Source: Effrenium voratum (Eukaryota > Sar > Dinophyceae > Suessiales > Symbiodiniaceae). From it: DNA of 64,000 nucleotides. A program made the translations under genes and the position numbers. Every line of letters begins with the position of its first letter. Position 1 is the first letter of the stretch. The notes beneath the pieces were generated by a model. The model ran no database searches. It had not been told where the DNA came from and was given only the letters and a program-made list of their open reading frames with translations. The stretch lies in contig CAUJNA010003771.1 of NCBI GenBank assembly GCA_963377175.1, positions 2,531,587 to 2,595,586 on the forward strand, given 5' to 3'. Shown in pieces: positions 45,030 through 55,290 of the stretch.

Positions 45030-47849
45030 GCCATGGACGCCACGATGGGCAGCATCGCCCCTACGGGGCTCAAGGGCAAGCTGGCGGCCTTGGAGGCGCG
45101 CGCGAGCGAGCCACGGTTCGCTTGGGTCCGTCCCAGGTGGGGCGTGGCTTGTTTTAGGACTCGGAGCTTGCTTTTGCCTTTTTTTGCTTTGAGCGGCAAG
45201 GAAGAGGACCTCCGCAAATTTTAGGGGGTTTTCATATTTGGAGACAAGGACACCCCAAAATGGTGTCGGTTTCATTTTGGTTCCATCAAAAAGAAAAAGA
45301 CGCGCACACGCCAAACAGGAGTACCCTCAAAACCAAGGACCCCCCATTCGGGTGTGGCGTGTTTTTTGGAGGGTGCCCTCAAGGTTTTGATCAAAGGTAA
45401 AGCCAAAAAAAGGTCGCAAACAGCAAGTTTCAAGGTCGCCCTTTGGCGAAGACCTATTTGTCAGGGGGGGGGATTCTTGCCGTCAAAAAGAATCAGTGGC
45501 ACTTTATTGAAATGGATTGCTGTTCCGTTAGATGAATATGAACTTCAGATGCAGAACGGGGTCACTGCAATTGTTCACATTTGCAAAATACCTACCCGAG
45601 GTGCTTTTCCTAGGGACGGCTATGAGTTCCCCCTTAGTTTGAATGTGACTATGGCAGGTGTTTTTGGGTTCCCCACCCCCTTGCACAAAGAACAATATGG
45701 GTGTGGCTCACAATGAAAGAGCTGGGGGTCGCAGGTTTTAGTCTACCTTTCCATTCACCAGGGTTCCAAATTGGACCCTTATTCTTGAGCCACACCCCAT
45801 ATGTCGGCTTCAAAAGGAGGGCCCCTCAAATCGGTCGGAGGACCGGCCAAGTCCTCGGCCAGGACTTCATCTCGATGCAAAACGAGGAGTTGGCCGCACA
45901 GCGGCAGGCCATTGGCTCTCGGGGCTCGCGGGAAGCCAAAAGGAAGCCGCCCAATGGGAAAACGTGCGCAGAGTTGCTGGCAAAGCGTGAATGGAGCTGG
46001 TGGCCGTTTCTTCCCCTGCTTCAAATGCCAGATTCTTTGAGGACATCTTAGAACAGCTGGGTTTTTCAGAGTAATTGGGATGCCATCATGCTAAGTACGT
46101 ATTTGGAGTCGGCGGCAACTAGCCTTTTTGATTCAGGTTTCAAGTTGGCTTCCATTTTCTTTGGTTTTCTTTCGGTTTGCTGCGTTCCTTTTGCTTTTGC
46201 TTTGTTTCTTTGATTTCCTGCTTTCCTTTTTGGCTTCCTAGTGTTTTCTCTTTGCTTCTTGTTGGTTTTCCTCCGTGTTTTTTTCTCTTGGTTTTGGTCC
46301 TCGGGTTCCTTGTCGTTTTGTCTCCGATTCCTGTTGCATTTTCGTTGGTTTCCTCGTGCGACCCCGAGTCTATTCCTGGTTGATGGACGCGAGAGCCTTC
46401 ATATCGATGCCGAGCTCGGGGATGGTAGAAGGCACTCCTCACCGAGTTGGGGGTGTCTTTTTTGCAGGACCCGCTCAAATGGCTTCGGCTTTCCTTTTGG
46501 CGTCCCCCCCCAAAACCACAAACACAGGGTACCAACTCCCAAATAGACACCCCCAGTTGGGCTAAGGGTGTTTTGGGGTTGGTTTGTGTCCGCTGAGCGC
46601 GGGACATGGCCAGGAAATCGAGAGTCTTCGTGGCGACAAGGCTGGCATCGAGGCGGGGAGGCTCAGAACATTGCGATGCCCTGGGTAAATGTGACAGTGT
46701 GGTTGTTTGATGTGTTTTAGTGGGGGATGCAGTTTCTTTGAGGATCAAATGCGTGGCCAAAAGTTTGGGGGCCCCGCATTCGGAGGGGCTGTTTTTTTCT
46801 CCTTAAACCATCCGGCCGTAGAAGGGGCCAAGACAAGCCGCATGGCCAGCATGGCTGGTTTCACGCACCAGTGTCGCAGGAACACTATCAGGGTCAACTT
46901 CAAGAGCTCAAGAAGACGATGGTCGGAGACGTCCAGCGCTTGCAGGACCCAAAAGGATGAGGTTTCCTTGGGCGTATGATCTCAGTTGAGTGACAAATCA
47001 ACGGAGTTCTGGTGTGGTTTCAAGTTCATTGGTGCTTCTGAAACCTCTTGCTGCACCCCAGGACGAGGTGAAAAGGCACTTTGCGCAGCAAAAGGCGGAG
47101 AACAGCCGTGGCGCCGGCGCGGCTTTGCTTTGTTTCACAGTGAACTGGCAGTTGCTAGCCTATTTCTCAGGCGGGCGCGGGGCTTAGCGAAATCTGTGGA
47201 AAAGGCGCCATGACACGAGGATTGCTTGTCAAACTAGGTGAATCTGAGCCTGCCAAAGGCACGCACGCACACGTTAAACACACATTGTTGAGATGCTGCT
47301 CCTCCTACTACTACTGCTGCTGTTCCTGCCACTGCCACTACGGCTACAACTGCTACAACTGCTCCAACTGCTACAACTGCTACTGCTGCTACTACTACTG
47401 CTGCTGCTGCCACTGCTGCTGCTACTACTGCTGCTGCTACTACTGCTGCTGCTGCCACTGCTGCCACTGCTAGTACTACTACTACTGCTGCTGCTGCTGT
47501 TGTGCGACTACTGCTACTGCTACTACTGCTGCTGCTACTGCTGCGGGGTGCCCATTTTCCCATATGGCTTTGTGGCCATCGATTGAGTTTTCTTTCGCAC
47601 AGGTTTCGCCCATAAAGTGGAACATGCCTAATTGTTCGTAGCAATTGATGTAGCATGATTTCGAGGGTGGAGTTGGTTAAATCTTGCCATCCTGACACTT
47701 GAGAAGCAACGTCTTCTGAGTTTTTGCGTGCTCAAGATGTCCCGTCGTGTTCGACAAGGAAGAGAGCAAGATTACCCCCCCCCCCCCCCCCACCCACCCT
47801 AAAAAAACCTCACACCTCCTACAACAACAACAACAACTGCTACTACTAG

Positions 47850-47927
<78 letters not shown>

Positions 47928-48445
47928 CGCCACTACTGCCACTACTGCCACTACAACTGACACTACTACTACTAATACTGCTACTGCTACTGCTACTACT
48001 ACTACTACTACTACTACTACTGCTGCTACTACTACTACCGCTACTGCTACTACTACTACTACGACTACTACTACTACTACGACTACTGGGTCTACCGCTA
48101 GTACTAGTACTACTACTACTGCTACTACTACTGCTACTACTTACTAGTTCTACCTTGCTACTACTACGAACCACTACTACTACTTCTACTTCTACTTCTA
48201 CTTCTACTTCTACTTCTACTAGTACTACTACTACTAGTTCTACTAGTACTACTCCTACTCCTACTACTACTACTACTACTACTACTACCACTATTACCAC
48301 TACTGGTACTACTACTTCTACTACTACTACCACTATTACCACTACTACTACTACTCTTACTACTACTCCTGCAACTACTACAACAACAACTACTACCTAT
48401 TACCTACTAGCTACTACTACTACTACTACTACTACTACAACTACC

Positions 48446-48476
<31 letters not shown>

Positions 48477-48477
48477 T

Positions 48478-48521
<44 letters not shown>

Positions 48522-50608
48522 GTACTACTATACGACTGCTACTACTGCTTCTAATTCTACGATTACTGCCGCTGCTACTACTACTACCACTACTACAACT
48601 CCTACTACCACGAAAACAACAACAACAACTACTACTACGATTTTGCTACGGAAACATCGGTACTTGCGCCGCTACTACATTCCTGGGGGCTAGCCGTTTT
48701 TGCTTCGAGTCCCATGGCGTGTTGCAGTGGCCTTGAAGCATGGTGGGGTCGACCCGATGCCTCTTGCTGAGACCAGAGGTTTTCGCGACCGCTTGTGTTG
48801 CCTTTCTCTAACAAATAGCGATGACATGCCGAGTTTGAACAGTGAGACAGAATGACCGCTGGGCTTCGTGCTTTCTTGCTTCCGTGTGCGAATTCCATCA
48901 ATTGATTTGTATCGCTGGGCTTCAATTGCGGACTTTCGCCAGGTCTTCAACAGCAGATCACCACCTTGAAGGGCGAGAAGACGCCAGGGGCCCGAACTTG
49001 AGCCGTGGCAATGGACAGGGACAGCGTTTATCCATCAGGAGAGATGGGTTTGTCGTTTGCTGTTTCTTATCCGGGATTAGGACTGCGACAAAGCATCGTG
49101 TGCTTACATTTGGGGGGTCTTTCTTCGAAGGTGGCTTTTGTTAATTTGTTGGTTTTAAAGGAAAATCAAAAGGACAACTCACCTTTTCTTTTGGGTTTGG
49201 GCGGGGGGGTCCTACAAATAAGACCCGCCTACATAGCTTGGGGCTACTATGAACAGAATCCACGCAAGGACCACGGAAAGGCCATTGTGATCTTGTGTTG
49301 TCTCATCCCTGGGCAGCGCAACAAGCCAAGAAACCACGTGAAGGCATGTTTCTCAAGTTGCGGCTTGCTCATTTGCGTTCTCTGCAGCTCATAGCGATGC
49401 AGAACAGCTGCAGCACTCTTTCCTCAAAAGCGTGTGGTGGTACCGGGCTCTCTCATCTTCCAACGACAGCGCATCATCCTTGCCGATGGTTTCAGTGGCA
49501 ACAGGAAATGCGTGGAGGCACAAGCTCAATGAAACAGCTGCACCAGCCAGGTGGTTATTCTTTGTACGATACTTGGAGTCTTTGAATGGTCCTAAGGACA
49601 GGGCAGTTAGCAGCAGATTAGCTCGGATTTTGGCAGATTAACATCCTTTGGCGGCCTGGAGCAGGAGCTTGCAGAGTCGGAAGACCCTGCCACCCTTCGG
49701 AGGATTCTGCGCCGCGCCTTACCAAGGCCTATCTGCTTGCTCTACAACCTTGTGTGGATAACCAGGGGAAGCACGGTGTAGAATGGCTTCAGACGGTCAG
49801 CAAGAAGACTCTAGAACGTGGCAAACACGTGTTCATGGCAAGGTCAAAGCGGACTGCAAGCACTGCAGTGGATTTCCGCACGGCAGGATTGAGCGTTTCT
49901 GCATGAAGTGCAATGGGTGCCCCTCCTTCACATCGCTGCGGATTGCCGACAGTGCAGCGGGTGTCCGCATGGGCACCGCAAGCGCAGATGCGCGAAAGTG
50001 CAAAGCATGGCTGCACAAGCACACAATCGACCGTGCTTCTCGGCCTTTTCCAAAATGGCATATGAGCAACTGCACATGTTGCCGCCAGACCGATTGGGCG
50101 GGCCAAGACATTCGACAGTTTGAGTTTCAAAGTTGTAGCCCGGCGTCATCGCGGCAGAGAATGATATGGCAGCCGCGCACGCGAAACCGCGACAGCCTTG
50201 GCAACGAGCCTTTGCACCGAAGGGGAACCCAGTGAATGGTTGTATTGTTGTGCTACAAACACTGGTGTTGGTTCCGCGTGTCTTTTAGACCACGATGCTG
50301 CATGGCCAATTGTTGTTACGTCTACAGGGATTGAAAGGCTTGACTTGAAGCATTCTGAGGACCGAGACATGTTCCATTCGTTACTTGTCCGAGTTTGGAC
50401 AATGCTTGACGCACAATTTGTTCATGGCCGGCAATTTTGTCAGAGGAGCCTTGCCTTGGCATCCTCGTGGTTTACAACCCCCCCCCTCCCCCACCAAGCC
50501 ACCAAGCCCCGACCAACCAGAAACGATCCAAGGAGCCTGTCTCAGCTCAGGTCTCTGCAGCAGCAGATCCTGGGCTTGCAGAGGCGCATCCAGGAGATCG
50601 AGGAGCAG
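45030..50608 (+). CDS. coiled-coil protein gene, copy 2 (seven exons)
   Basis: Same seven exons as copy 1: 45030-45095, 45863-45907, 46614-46652, 46880-46945, 47062-47107, 48943-48982 and 50551-50608. Protein differences are few (FAQQKAENSR for FAQHKAENAR; exon 1 preceded by Ala not Ser). Intron phases are identical, so the exons again read as one continuous coiled coil. Donors are GC, GC, GC, GA, GT and GC, and GC after exon 7. Introns 5 (1.8 kb) and 6 (1.6 kb) are much longer than in copy 1 because of triplet arrays and an inserted intronless gene fragment. Exon 1 start differs from copy 1 by one base before the shared ATG, so upstream phasing may differ. Function unknown. Confidence 0.72.
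45695..45802. mobile_element. inverted-repeat element, family A copy 2 (in intron 1 of copy 2)
   Basis: 108 bp. The left end ATATGGGTGTGGCTCA and right end TGAGCCACACCCCATAT are inverted. The interior GGTTTTAGTCTACCTTTCCA and CCAAATTGGACCC parallel copies at 26903 and 61308. The right end has lost the CCACAG acceptor word. Confidence 0.7.
47284..47545 (+). repeat. CTA/CTG/CCA triplet array
   Basis: Interrupted CTGCTACTA-type triplets, inside intron 5 of coiled-coil copy 2. Long Leu, Tyr/Cys and Val/Ala frames are by-products. Confidence 0.93.
47815..48640 (+). repeat. (CTA)n triplet array, about 820 bp
   Basis: Degenerate CTACTA with GCT, TTC and ACC variants, preceded by a 17-C run at 47775-47791. 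It lies in intron 5 of copy 2 and accounts for most of its length difference from copy 1. The large open frames on both strands are artefacts. Confidence 0.95.
49295..49781 (+). pseudogene. decayed intronless gene fragment in intron 6 of copy 2
   Basis: Three overlapping frames are protein-like in turn. 49315-49405 reads QQAKKPREGMFLKLRLAHLR. 49395-49640 reads HSDAEQLQHSFLKSVWWYRA, GNAWRHKLNETAAPARWLFF and VRYLESLNGPKDRAVSSRLA. 49611-49781 reads FGGLEQELAESEDPATLRRI then LRRALPRPICLLYNLVW. No splice signals separate them, so this looks like one retro-copied or element-derived gene broken by two or more indels. It sits directly before the C-x-H-G repeat frame at 49783 and may have been part of the same element. 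Family not recognised. Confidence 0.5.
49783..50235 (+). pseudogene. degenerate C-x-H-G zinc-knuckle protein copy
   Basis: ATG at 49783 starts MASDGQQEDSRTWQTRVHGK and then CKHCSGFPHGRIERFCMKCN. The C-x-H-G-x(6)-C-x-x-C repeat breaks and resumes in a second frame as CRQCSGCPHGHRKRRC (about 49940-49990), showing a frameshift. The DNA is homologous to 59190-59490, where the repeat is intact. The downstream 50160-50385 also matches 59530-59715. Confidence 0.55.
49840..50385 (+). repeat. interspersed repeat, copy 1 (pair with 59190-59715)
   Basis: Shared words include CGCACGGCAGGAT, AGTGCAATGGGTGC, CAGCCTTGGCAAC, GAATGGTTGTATTGTT, GCTGCATGGCCAATTG and CCGAGAYATG, in the same order and spacing as at 59190-59715. 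Same orientation, 9.35 kb apart. Confidence 0.7.
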
Positions 50609-50616
50609 GCGATCCG

Positions 50617-50644
50617 TCGCGACCCATCGATCGATGGGTCGCGA
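50617..50644. repeat. perfect 28-bp palindrome
   Basis: TCGCGACCCATCGA is followed directly by its exact inverse complement, with no loop. It begins eight bases into the intron after exon 7 of coiled-coil copy 2. Copy 1 has nothing like it at this place. Confidence 0.9.
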
Positions 50645-51948
50645 TGGAGTGGGTCGCTGGGGGAAATTTCGCGGGGTCTGGTTGGATCTTTCCACATTTG
50701 GCCCATGTTGAGCTCTGCCCTTGTCTCCTGGGCAACCAGCGTGTGTTCGCCAGGGCCCCTTTAGTATGGGAAGGGAATGTGGGGAAGGGGACACCTTTAA
50801 TCGGGGGTGGGGTGGGGGTTGCCTACTCGTGCACTGACATGAAGAGAGGGGCTGGCATTTGGAGGGTTCGAACAATATTTAGCTTGGGGGTGGGAAGCCC
50901 TGGCAAGAATCGCATCTAGTGGACCCAGTAGAAAAGAGGTGGTCCTTGTTCCAACACGGGAGTGAACAGTTTCAGTGTTCCTTGTCTGAAAGAATGGTCA
51001 CATCAACAGGTCACTGTGTCCTGCAAGGCCGATCCTTGTGATTTGATCACGACGTTCGATTTTGGTCCTCACTTTCTGGGATTTGGCTTGGCATTTCAAA
51101 TCCATACTTTCCAGTTTCGTGCTACAGGCATCGTGTTCAGCAGCACTAAAGAATTCAATACTCGACTGTGCTAAGCAAGTTTCACTTCCAGGAAACAATG
51201 GGCTGATCCCACCCAACTCAGCTATATCAAATCATGATGGCCGAATGGGATCTCAGCAGAAATCAGAGGAATACCCAAACGCCCGCAACTTTGCATGAAC
51301 TCCATTGTCACACACACACACAGCAGACAAAGCAATCAACGTACACAAAACTTGCATTCCTCCAGCACTAGACTAAACCGAAAGATCCCAGAATGGACTC
51401 AAGATCCAACAGATCCGCAGTTGAACTCCAACTTTGGAGGGTCCACTGATAGACTTGCACTTTTCCGGGTGACCCTTAAGGTTGACCAGAGGTTGGTGAT
51501 CAATTCTACTGAAGCTTGGAATCTTGGGTTCGACGCTTTGTCGGCATGTCAGACTTGTCTTAGGCTCGCAAAGCCGGGGTCAGATGGACATTGGTCCTGA
51601 AACTTACCAGGCCACAGACGCATAGGCTTGCCCAGTGATGGCAAGGTGGGTGCCGACTAGAATGCGACGCTTTGCCGCCATGAGCTTAGCCTGTTTCGAC
51701 TGTTGGGCACTTGCACAGCAAATGTCGGCGTGAAGTCGTGCGCTGCAGTTATGAGTCATCTATTGGGTTGCAAGTCTGATCGGCTCGTCATTCTTTGGTC
51801 AAACGGGTGGTTTCTTGCTTGCTTCGGCCCATTTGAGCCTTGCCGAACTTGAGGCAGTCAATTGAATTGGCAGCGGCCTGAACTAAAAAAGGGCGTGACG
51901 AAAAGTTCGTCGGGTTTCACCTCTGGGGACTCAAACCCCTGCGGTGCT
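50645..51948. other. non-coding gap
   Basis: Unique sequence. A frame at 51295-51600 is open for 101 codons (with FRVTLKVDQRLVINSTEAW) but lacks splice context or domain features. No further coiled-coil exon was recognised downstream of exon 7. Confidence 0.45.
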
Positions 51949-52116
51949 ATGGCAACTCAAACCGAGCGCAGGGGGTCTGATGATCTGCTGCATGGGTCTC
52001 ACGATTCACGGGCTCTGCCCCGGGCGCATGGAGCTTTGCTTTCCGCACTGAGAGGAATTGCGCGACACCAAAGGCGCGAGCGCAAAGTGCAGTGCGGAGA
52101 GATGGAGAGGTTGTGA
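51949..52116 (+). CDS. small gene, first part (55 aa)
   Basis: ATG at 51949 reads MATQTERRGSDDLLHGSHDS, RALPRAHGALLSALRGIARH and QRRERKVQCGEMERL-stop. It is strongly basic and helical. The stop lies in a GAGAGGTT-rich patch (52105-52175), and a second clear open stretch starts just after it, so the two are probably one gene separated by a small intron or a local repeat expansion. Confidence 0.45.
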   Translation: MATQTERRGSDDLLHGSHDSRALPRAHGALLSALRGIARHQRRERKVQCGEMERL

Positions 52117-52158
52117 GATGGAGAGCCTGCGAGGTTGAGAGGCAGAGAGGTTTTTTGA

Positions 52159-52401
52159 CTGGTTGAGAGGTTAAGCGATGGACACCTCACGCCGGCCACT
52201 CTCAGCCACATTACAAGAACAGGAAGTGCCCCAGAAGAACCGCTGAGCTCACCACTTGCAATGGACTCAGAGACGAGCCCAAGTTTGCTCGAGGAACACC
52301 TCAGCTGCAAATCCTGCACTGCGAGCCTGCGACGGAAGCGCTTCCTTGCTATGGCCGAAGGGCTGGTGGAGGCCTGGGACATGGCCAGGATGATACAATA
52401 G
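52159..52401 (+). CDS. small gene, second part (80 aa)
   Basis: Open from 52159 with no start codon: LVERLSDGHLTPATLSHITR, TGSAPEEPLSSPLAMDSETS, PSLLEEHLSCKSCTASLRRK, RFLAMAEGLVEAWDMARMIQ, stop 52399-52401. Well-balanced composition and a CKSC pair. Family not recognised. An in-frame ATG (AMDSETS) could also start a shorter protein. Confidence 0.5.
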   Translation: MVERLSDGHLTPATLSHITRTGSAPEEPLSSPLAMDSETSPSLLEEHLSCKSCTASLRRKRFLAMAEGLVEAWDMARMIQ

Positions 52402-52479
52402 AGCGATCCAATGATTCGCTATAACACGAAGACCTGACAAGAAGCATCGAGCTCGCATCATTAATTATAACATGACGAT

Positions 52480-52665
52480 TTGAGCTTGAATGCTGTCACC
52501 GAGGTTGCCAAAGTGCTTAAGTCGTTGAAGGAGAACGAGTCTTTCCATGGCGCCGGGGCCAAAGCGGAGGTTTCAGCTTGTGGTTTCCGTGTGGTTCGAT
52601 CAAGGGGACTTGTGCACTTGCAATGGTGGGTCGAGACCCATGTGAAAACTGGTTGTTTTCACTAG
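52480..52665 (+). CDS. exon candidate, helical
   Basis: After GATTTGAG the frame reads LNAVTEVAKVLKSLKENESF then HGAGAKAE and meets GCGGAG|GTTTCAG (GT donor, about 52571). The remaining open part (VSACGFRVVRSRG) is probably intron. Possibly a downstream exon of the 51.9-52.4 kb gene. Confidence 0.4.
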   Translation: MSLNAVTEVAKVLKSLKENESFHGAGAKAEVSACGFRVVRSRGLVHLQWWVETHVKTGCFH

Positions 52666-53454
52666 CTTCAGACCTCGGGCTGGTTGAACCGAGGCACCTC
52701 TTTTGACATGTCTTGCCTCGGTTTTCCACTTTGTTTGCGTAAAGACCTGAGTCAGTGATCCGAACCGTCTTGAGGCTCTGGAGCATCCCAGCGTGTCCAA
52801 GGCGGTTGGTTGGCGCGAGAGCGCGGTTGGTGTGACCGGCGGCGTCCGTTTTTCTTCCTTTTTTTCCCGGGGAAGGTGTCCTGGGCCTTGGGGACGACGG
52901 CCTCGGTGAGTCTCTTCGCTGTCCAATTCGCACGAGGAAACCCCGTCTTTTGCTCCGCGGATTCGTAGCGGAGCCCGGGAGGCTTTTGGAGGGCTTTCTC
53001 TTTCTCGCCTAGACCCGAAGTTTCATGCGAAAGCGATTTGGTGGCTGGGAGTACACCTTGCCAGTCCAAACCAGGTGGTTGGTACAGGGCCCTGGGAAAA
53101 AAAACAACCTACTGAGAGCAAGCAAGACAAGGGGAACGTCTCTCATCTTTACTCGTTTGCGAACTGTAGTCGAAATTGCTAGAGGTTTGTGGTTGCAGGG
53201 CGAGTGTTCGTGAAAACTCTCAGCAGTCCAGCAAATCCTAACAGCAGAAAGCCTAGGTGCAATGAGCCATCTCAAACTGATGCTTTGCAGCTTTCGGTTG
53301 CCACCTTGACCTCATTGCCCATGACGTGAGCAAAGGCTCTCACCCTTTGCAACGGCCTTCTGACACCTCGAAAGGATTTGAAGCCTGCAGTGGCCGGGCC
53401 CTCACATGCCCGACTCTCATCATGCACTTGCGCCTGGCACGTCTTTTTTTGCAG

Positions 53455-53569
53455 GTCGCTTGCTTCACTGGACACCTTTTCTGCGGGGCTCTGCATCAAA
53501 AGCAAACACGACCATCTCTTCAAGTTGCCGATTGATTGCCGTGATTCGTGGCTGGTGTTCTTGCACTGA
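53455..53569 (+). CDS. terminal exon candidate, 37 aa
   Basis: After a T-rich tract and TTTGCAG the frame reads SLASLDTFSAGLCIKSKHDH then LFKLPIDCRDSWLVFLH-stop (53567-53569). A strong acceptor and protein-like composition support it. Phase needs two bases from the upstream exon. Family unknown. Confidence 0.45.
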
Positions 53570-53599
53570 GTTTTTGTTTGGTTGACTTGCACCTGAACA

Positions 53600-53715
53600 C
53601 AGTGAACCCCCCAACCCCCCGAACCCCCAACCCCCCAACCCCCTACCCCCCACCCACAAGCCCACCAGCGAACCCCCCCCACCCCCAACCCCCCAACCCC
53701 CCCCTGCCCCCCACC
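53600..53715 (+). repeat. CCCCCCAAC C-rich minisatellite
   Basis: Irregular CCCCCCAACC and CCCCCACC words give a C-rich + strand and G-rich - strand. Confidence 0.85.
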
Positions 53716-53995
53716 CCGGCCCAGTGGGAGCCTGTTCACAGGCCGTCCGTCACTGGGGGGGCCTGGAGCGGCTGAAGCCGGAGGCTCGGGCCGTGGTTTC
53801 CCTTCGGCTTACCTAACAACTCCCCACGAAGGGTACCCAAAACACCAAAAGCCCCTCGCCCCTTGCAACAAAAAGTCACCTGCAAGCTGATTTTAGAGGA
53901 TCCCCTTAAAGAATCCGGATGAGGTGGTTTTGTGGCCTAGGGCGGTTTTTTGTTGCTAGGCCCGGGCCCCTGCTTTGGTTGGTTGGTTGGCTGGG

Positions 53996-54360
53996 CATCA
54001 CCAGCCTCACTTGGCCCGGAGTTTGCCTATTGGCTCTGATGGGGTGGCAGCTGGGAGTTGCTGGGGGCTGATTTGAGGGGGGGGGGGGGTTGGACTAGCT
54101 TAGATCTTCATGAGGGCACCTAACACAAATCAGCTCCAAGCCAACCCAAACCCACCCAAAGTCACTACACCCGCCCAACAGCAGCCTGGATGTCAGCCCT
54201 TCGCTTTGCCTAAATCAACCCCACACCACCCCAAGACCCGCCCTCATGAAGATCCAAGCCAGCCTAAAGTTCCCCTGACTTAAACCAGCCCCTAGCAACT
54301 CCCAACTGCCACCCAATCAGAGCCAATAGGCAACTCCAGGTTCAAGCGAGGCTGGTGATG
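53996..54360. mobile_element. 365-bp fold-back (inverted-repeat) element
   Basis: The left arm from 53996 (CATCACCAGCCTCACTTGG ... TTTGCCTATTGGCTCTGATG) is the near-exact inverse of the right arm ending 54360 (CATCAGCC-like end; CAGAGCCAATAGGCAACTCC). A second inner pair is GATCTTCATGAGGGC (54102) with GCCCTCATGAAGATC (54240). The arms are about 75 bp with few mismatches. The interior has a G run (54078-54089). No coding capacity. Confidence 0.75.
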
Positions 54361-54629
54361 GGGATGTCAAGCCTTCGGAACACTCTACCTTGAAGAAACC
54401 CTGTCCCACACCATCTAAGCAGATTTCCGTTCATTCGTACATTCCCCCAGCGTGCTTTTGGACACTTAACTCCACTTTGCTTTGAAACCGGCCAGGAGTG
54501 TGAAGAATGGCAATCTGACCCTCGGATCATGTTTGTCCTGGAGCCTCGGTCTGCACTTGGCTTCTCGGGAAACCGATTGAAGCTTTAGCCCGGCTCAGTC
54601 CGCCGACATTGCGTCTCCCATGATCGTCC

Positions 54630-55290
54630 CCTTCACGTGCTGCTCATTTCCCCTTTATTTCCACTTTTTCTCTTATTTCCCCTCTTCGATTCCCTTCATT
54701 TCCCTTTCATTTCCCCTGCTTCATTTTCCCTGCTTCATTTCCCCTCCGTCATTTCCCCTTCATTCCCCTTTCATATCTTTTTCATTTTCCCTTCATCTCC
54801 CCTTCATTTCCCATTAATTTCCCATTAATTTACCATGCATGTCCCATTCATATTTTTTGCATTTCCCCTTCATCTCGCTTCATTTCCCTGCATTTCCCCC
54901 TCATTGTTCTTCATTCCCCTTTATTTCCATTTCATTTCTCCTCCTTCATTTCCCTTCATTGCCCCCTCATTGCTCTCCGTTTCCCTTCATTTCCCTTGCA
55001 TATCCTCCCATGTCCTGCCTTATTGCTCGTCATTTCCCCTTAATTTCCCTTCTTTTCCCCTTGATTTCAGTTCATTTCCCTTTCATGTCCCCTTCATCTC
55101 CCCTTCGTTTCCAATTCATTTCCCTGCCATCTCCGCTTCATGTCCTCCCCTTCGTTTCCCTTCGTTTCCTTGTCATTGCTCTTCATTGCCCCTTTCATTC
55201 CCCCTTCATGTCCCTCTTCAGTTCCCCGTCATTGCTCTCCGTTTCCCTTCATGCCCCTTTTGTTTCCATTCATTCCCTGCATTTCCCCTA
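54630..55290 (+). repeat. TTTCCCCTTCAT degenerate minisatellite, about 660 bp
   Basis: CATTTCCCCTT and variants repeat about 50 times with point changes. The pyrimidine-only bias creates long Ser/Pro/Phe frames that are not genes. Confidence 0.93.

Noticed and set aside
47677..48736. 329-aa Leu/Thr frame and 221-aa Ser/Val minus frame
   Set aside because: Products of CTA/CTG triplet arrays with no non-repeat protein content.
53600..53715. C-rich repeat as interstitial telomere
   Set aside because: The word is CCCCCCAAC and irregular, not the TTTAGGG type expected for dinoflagellate telomeres.
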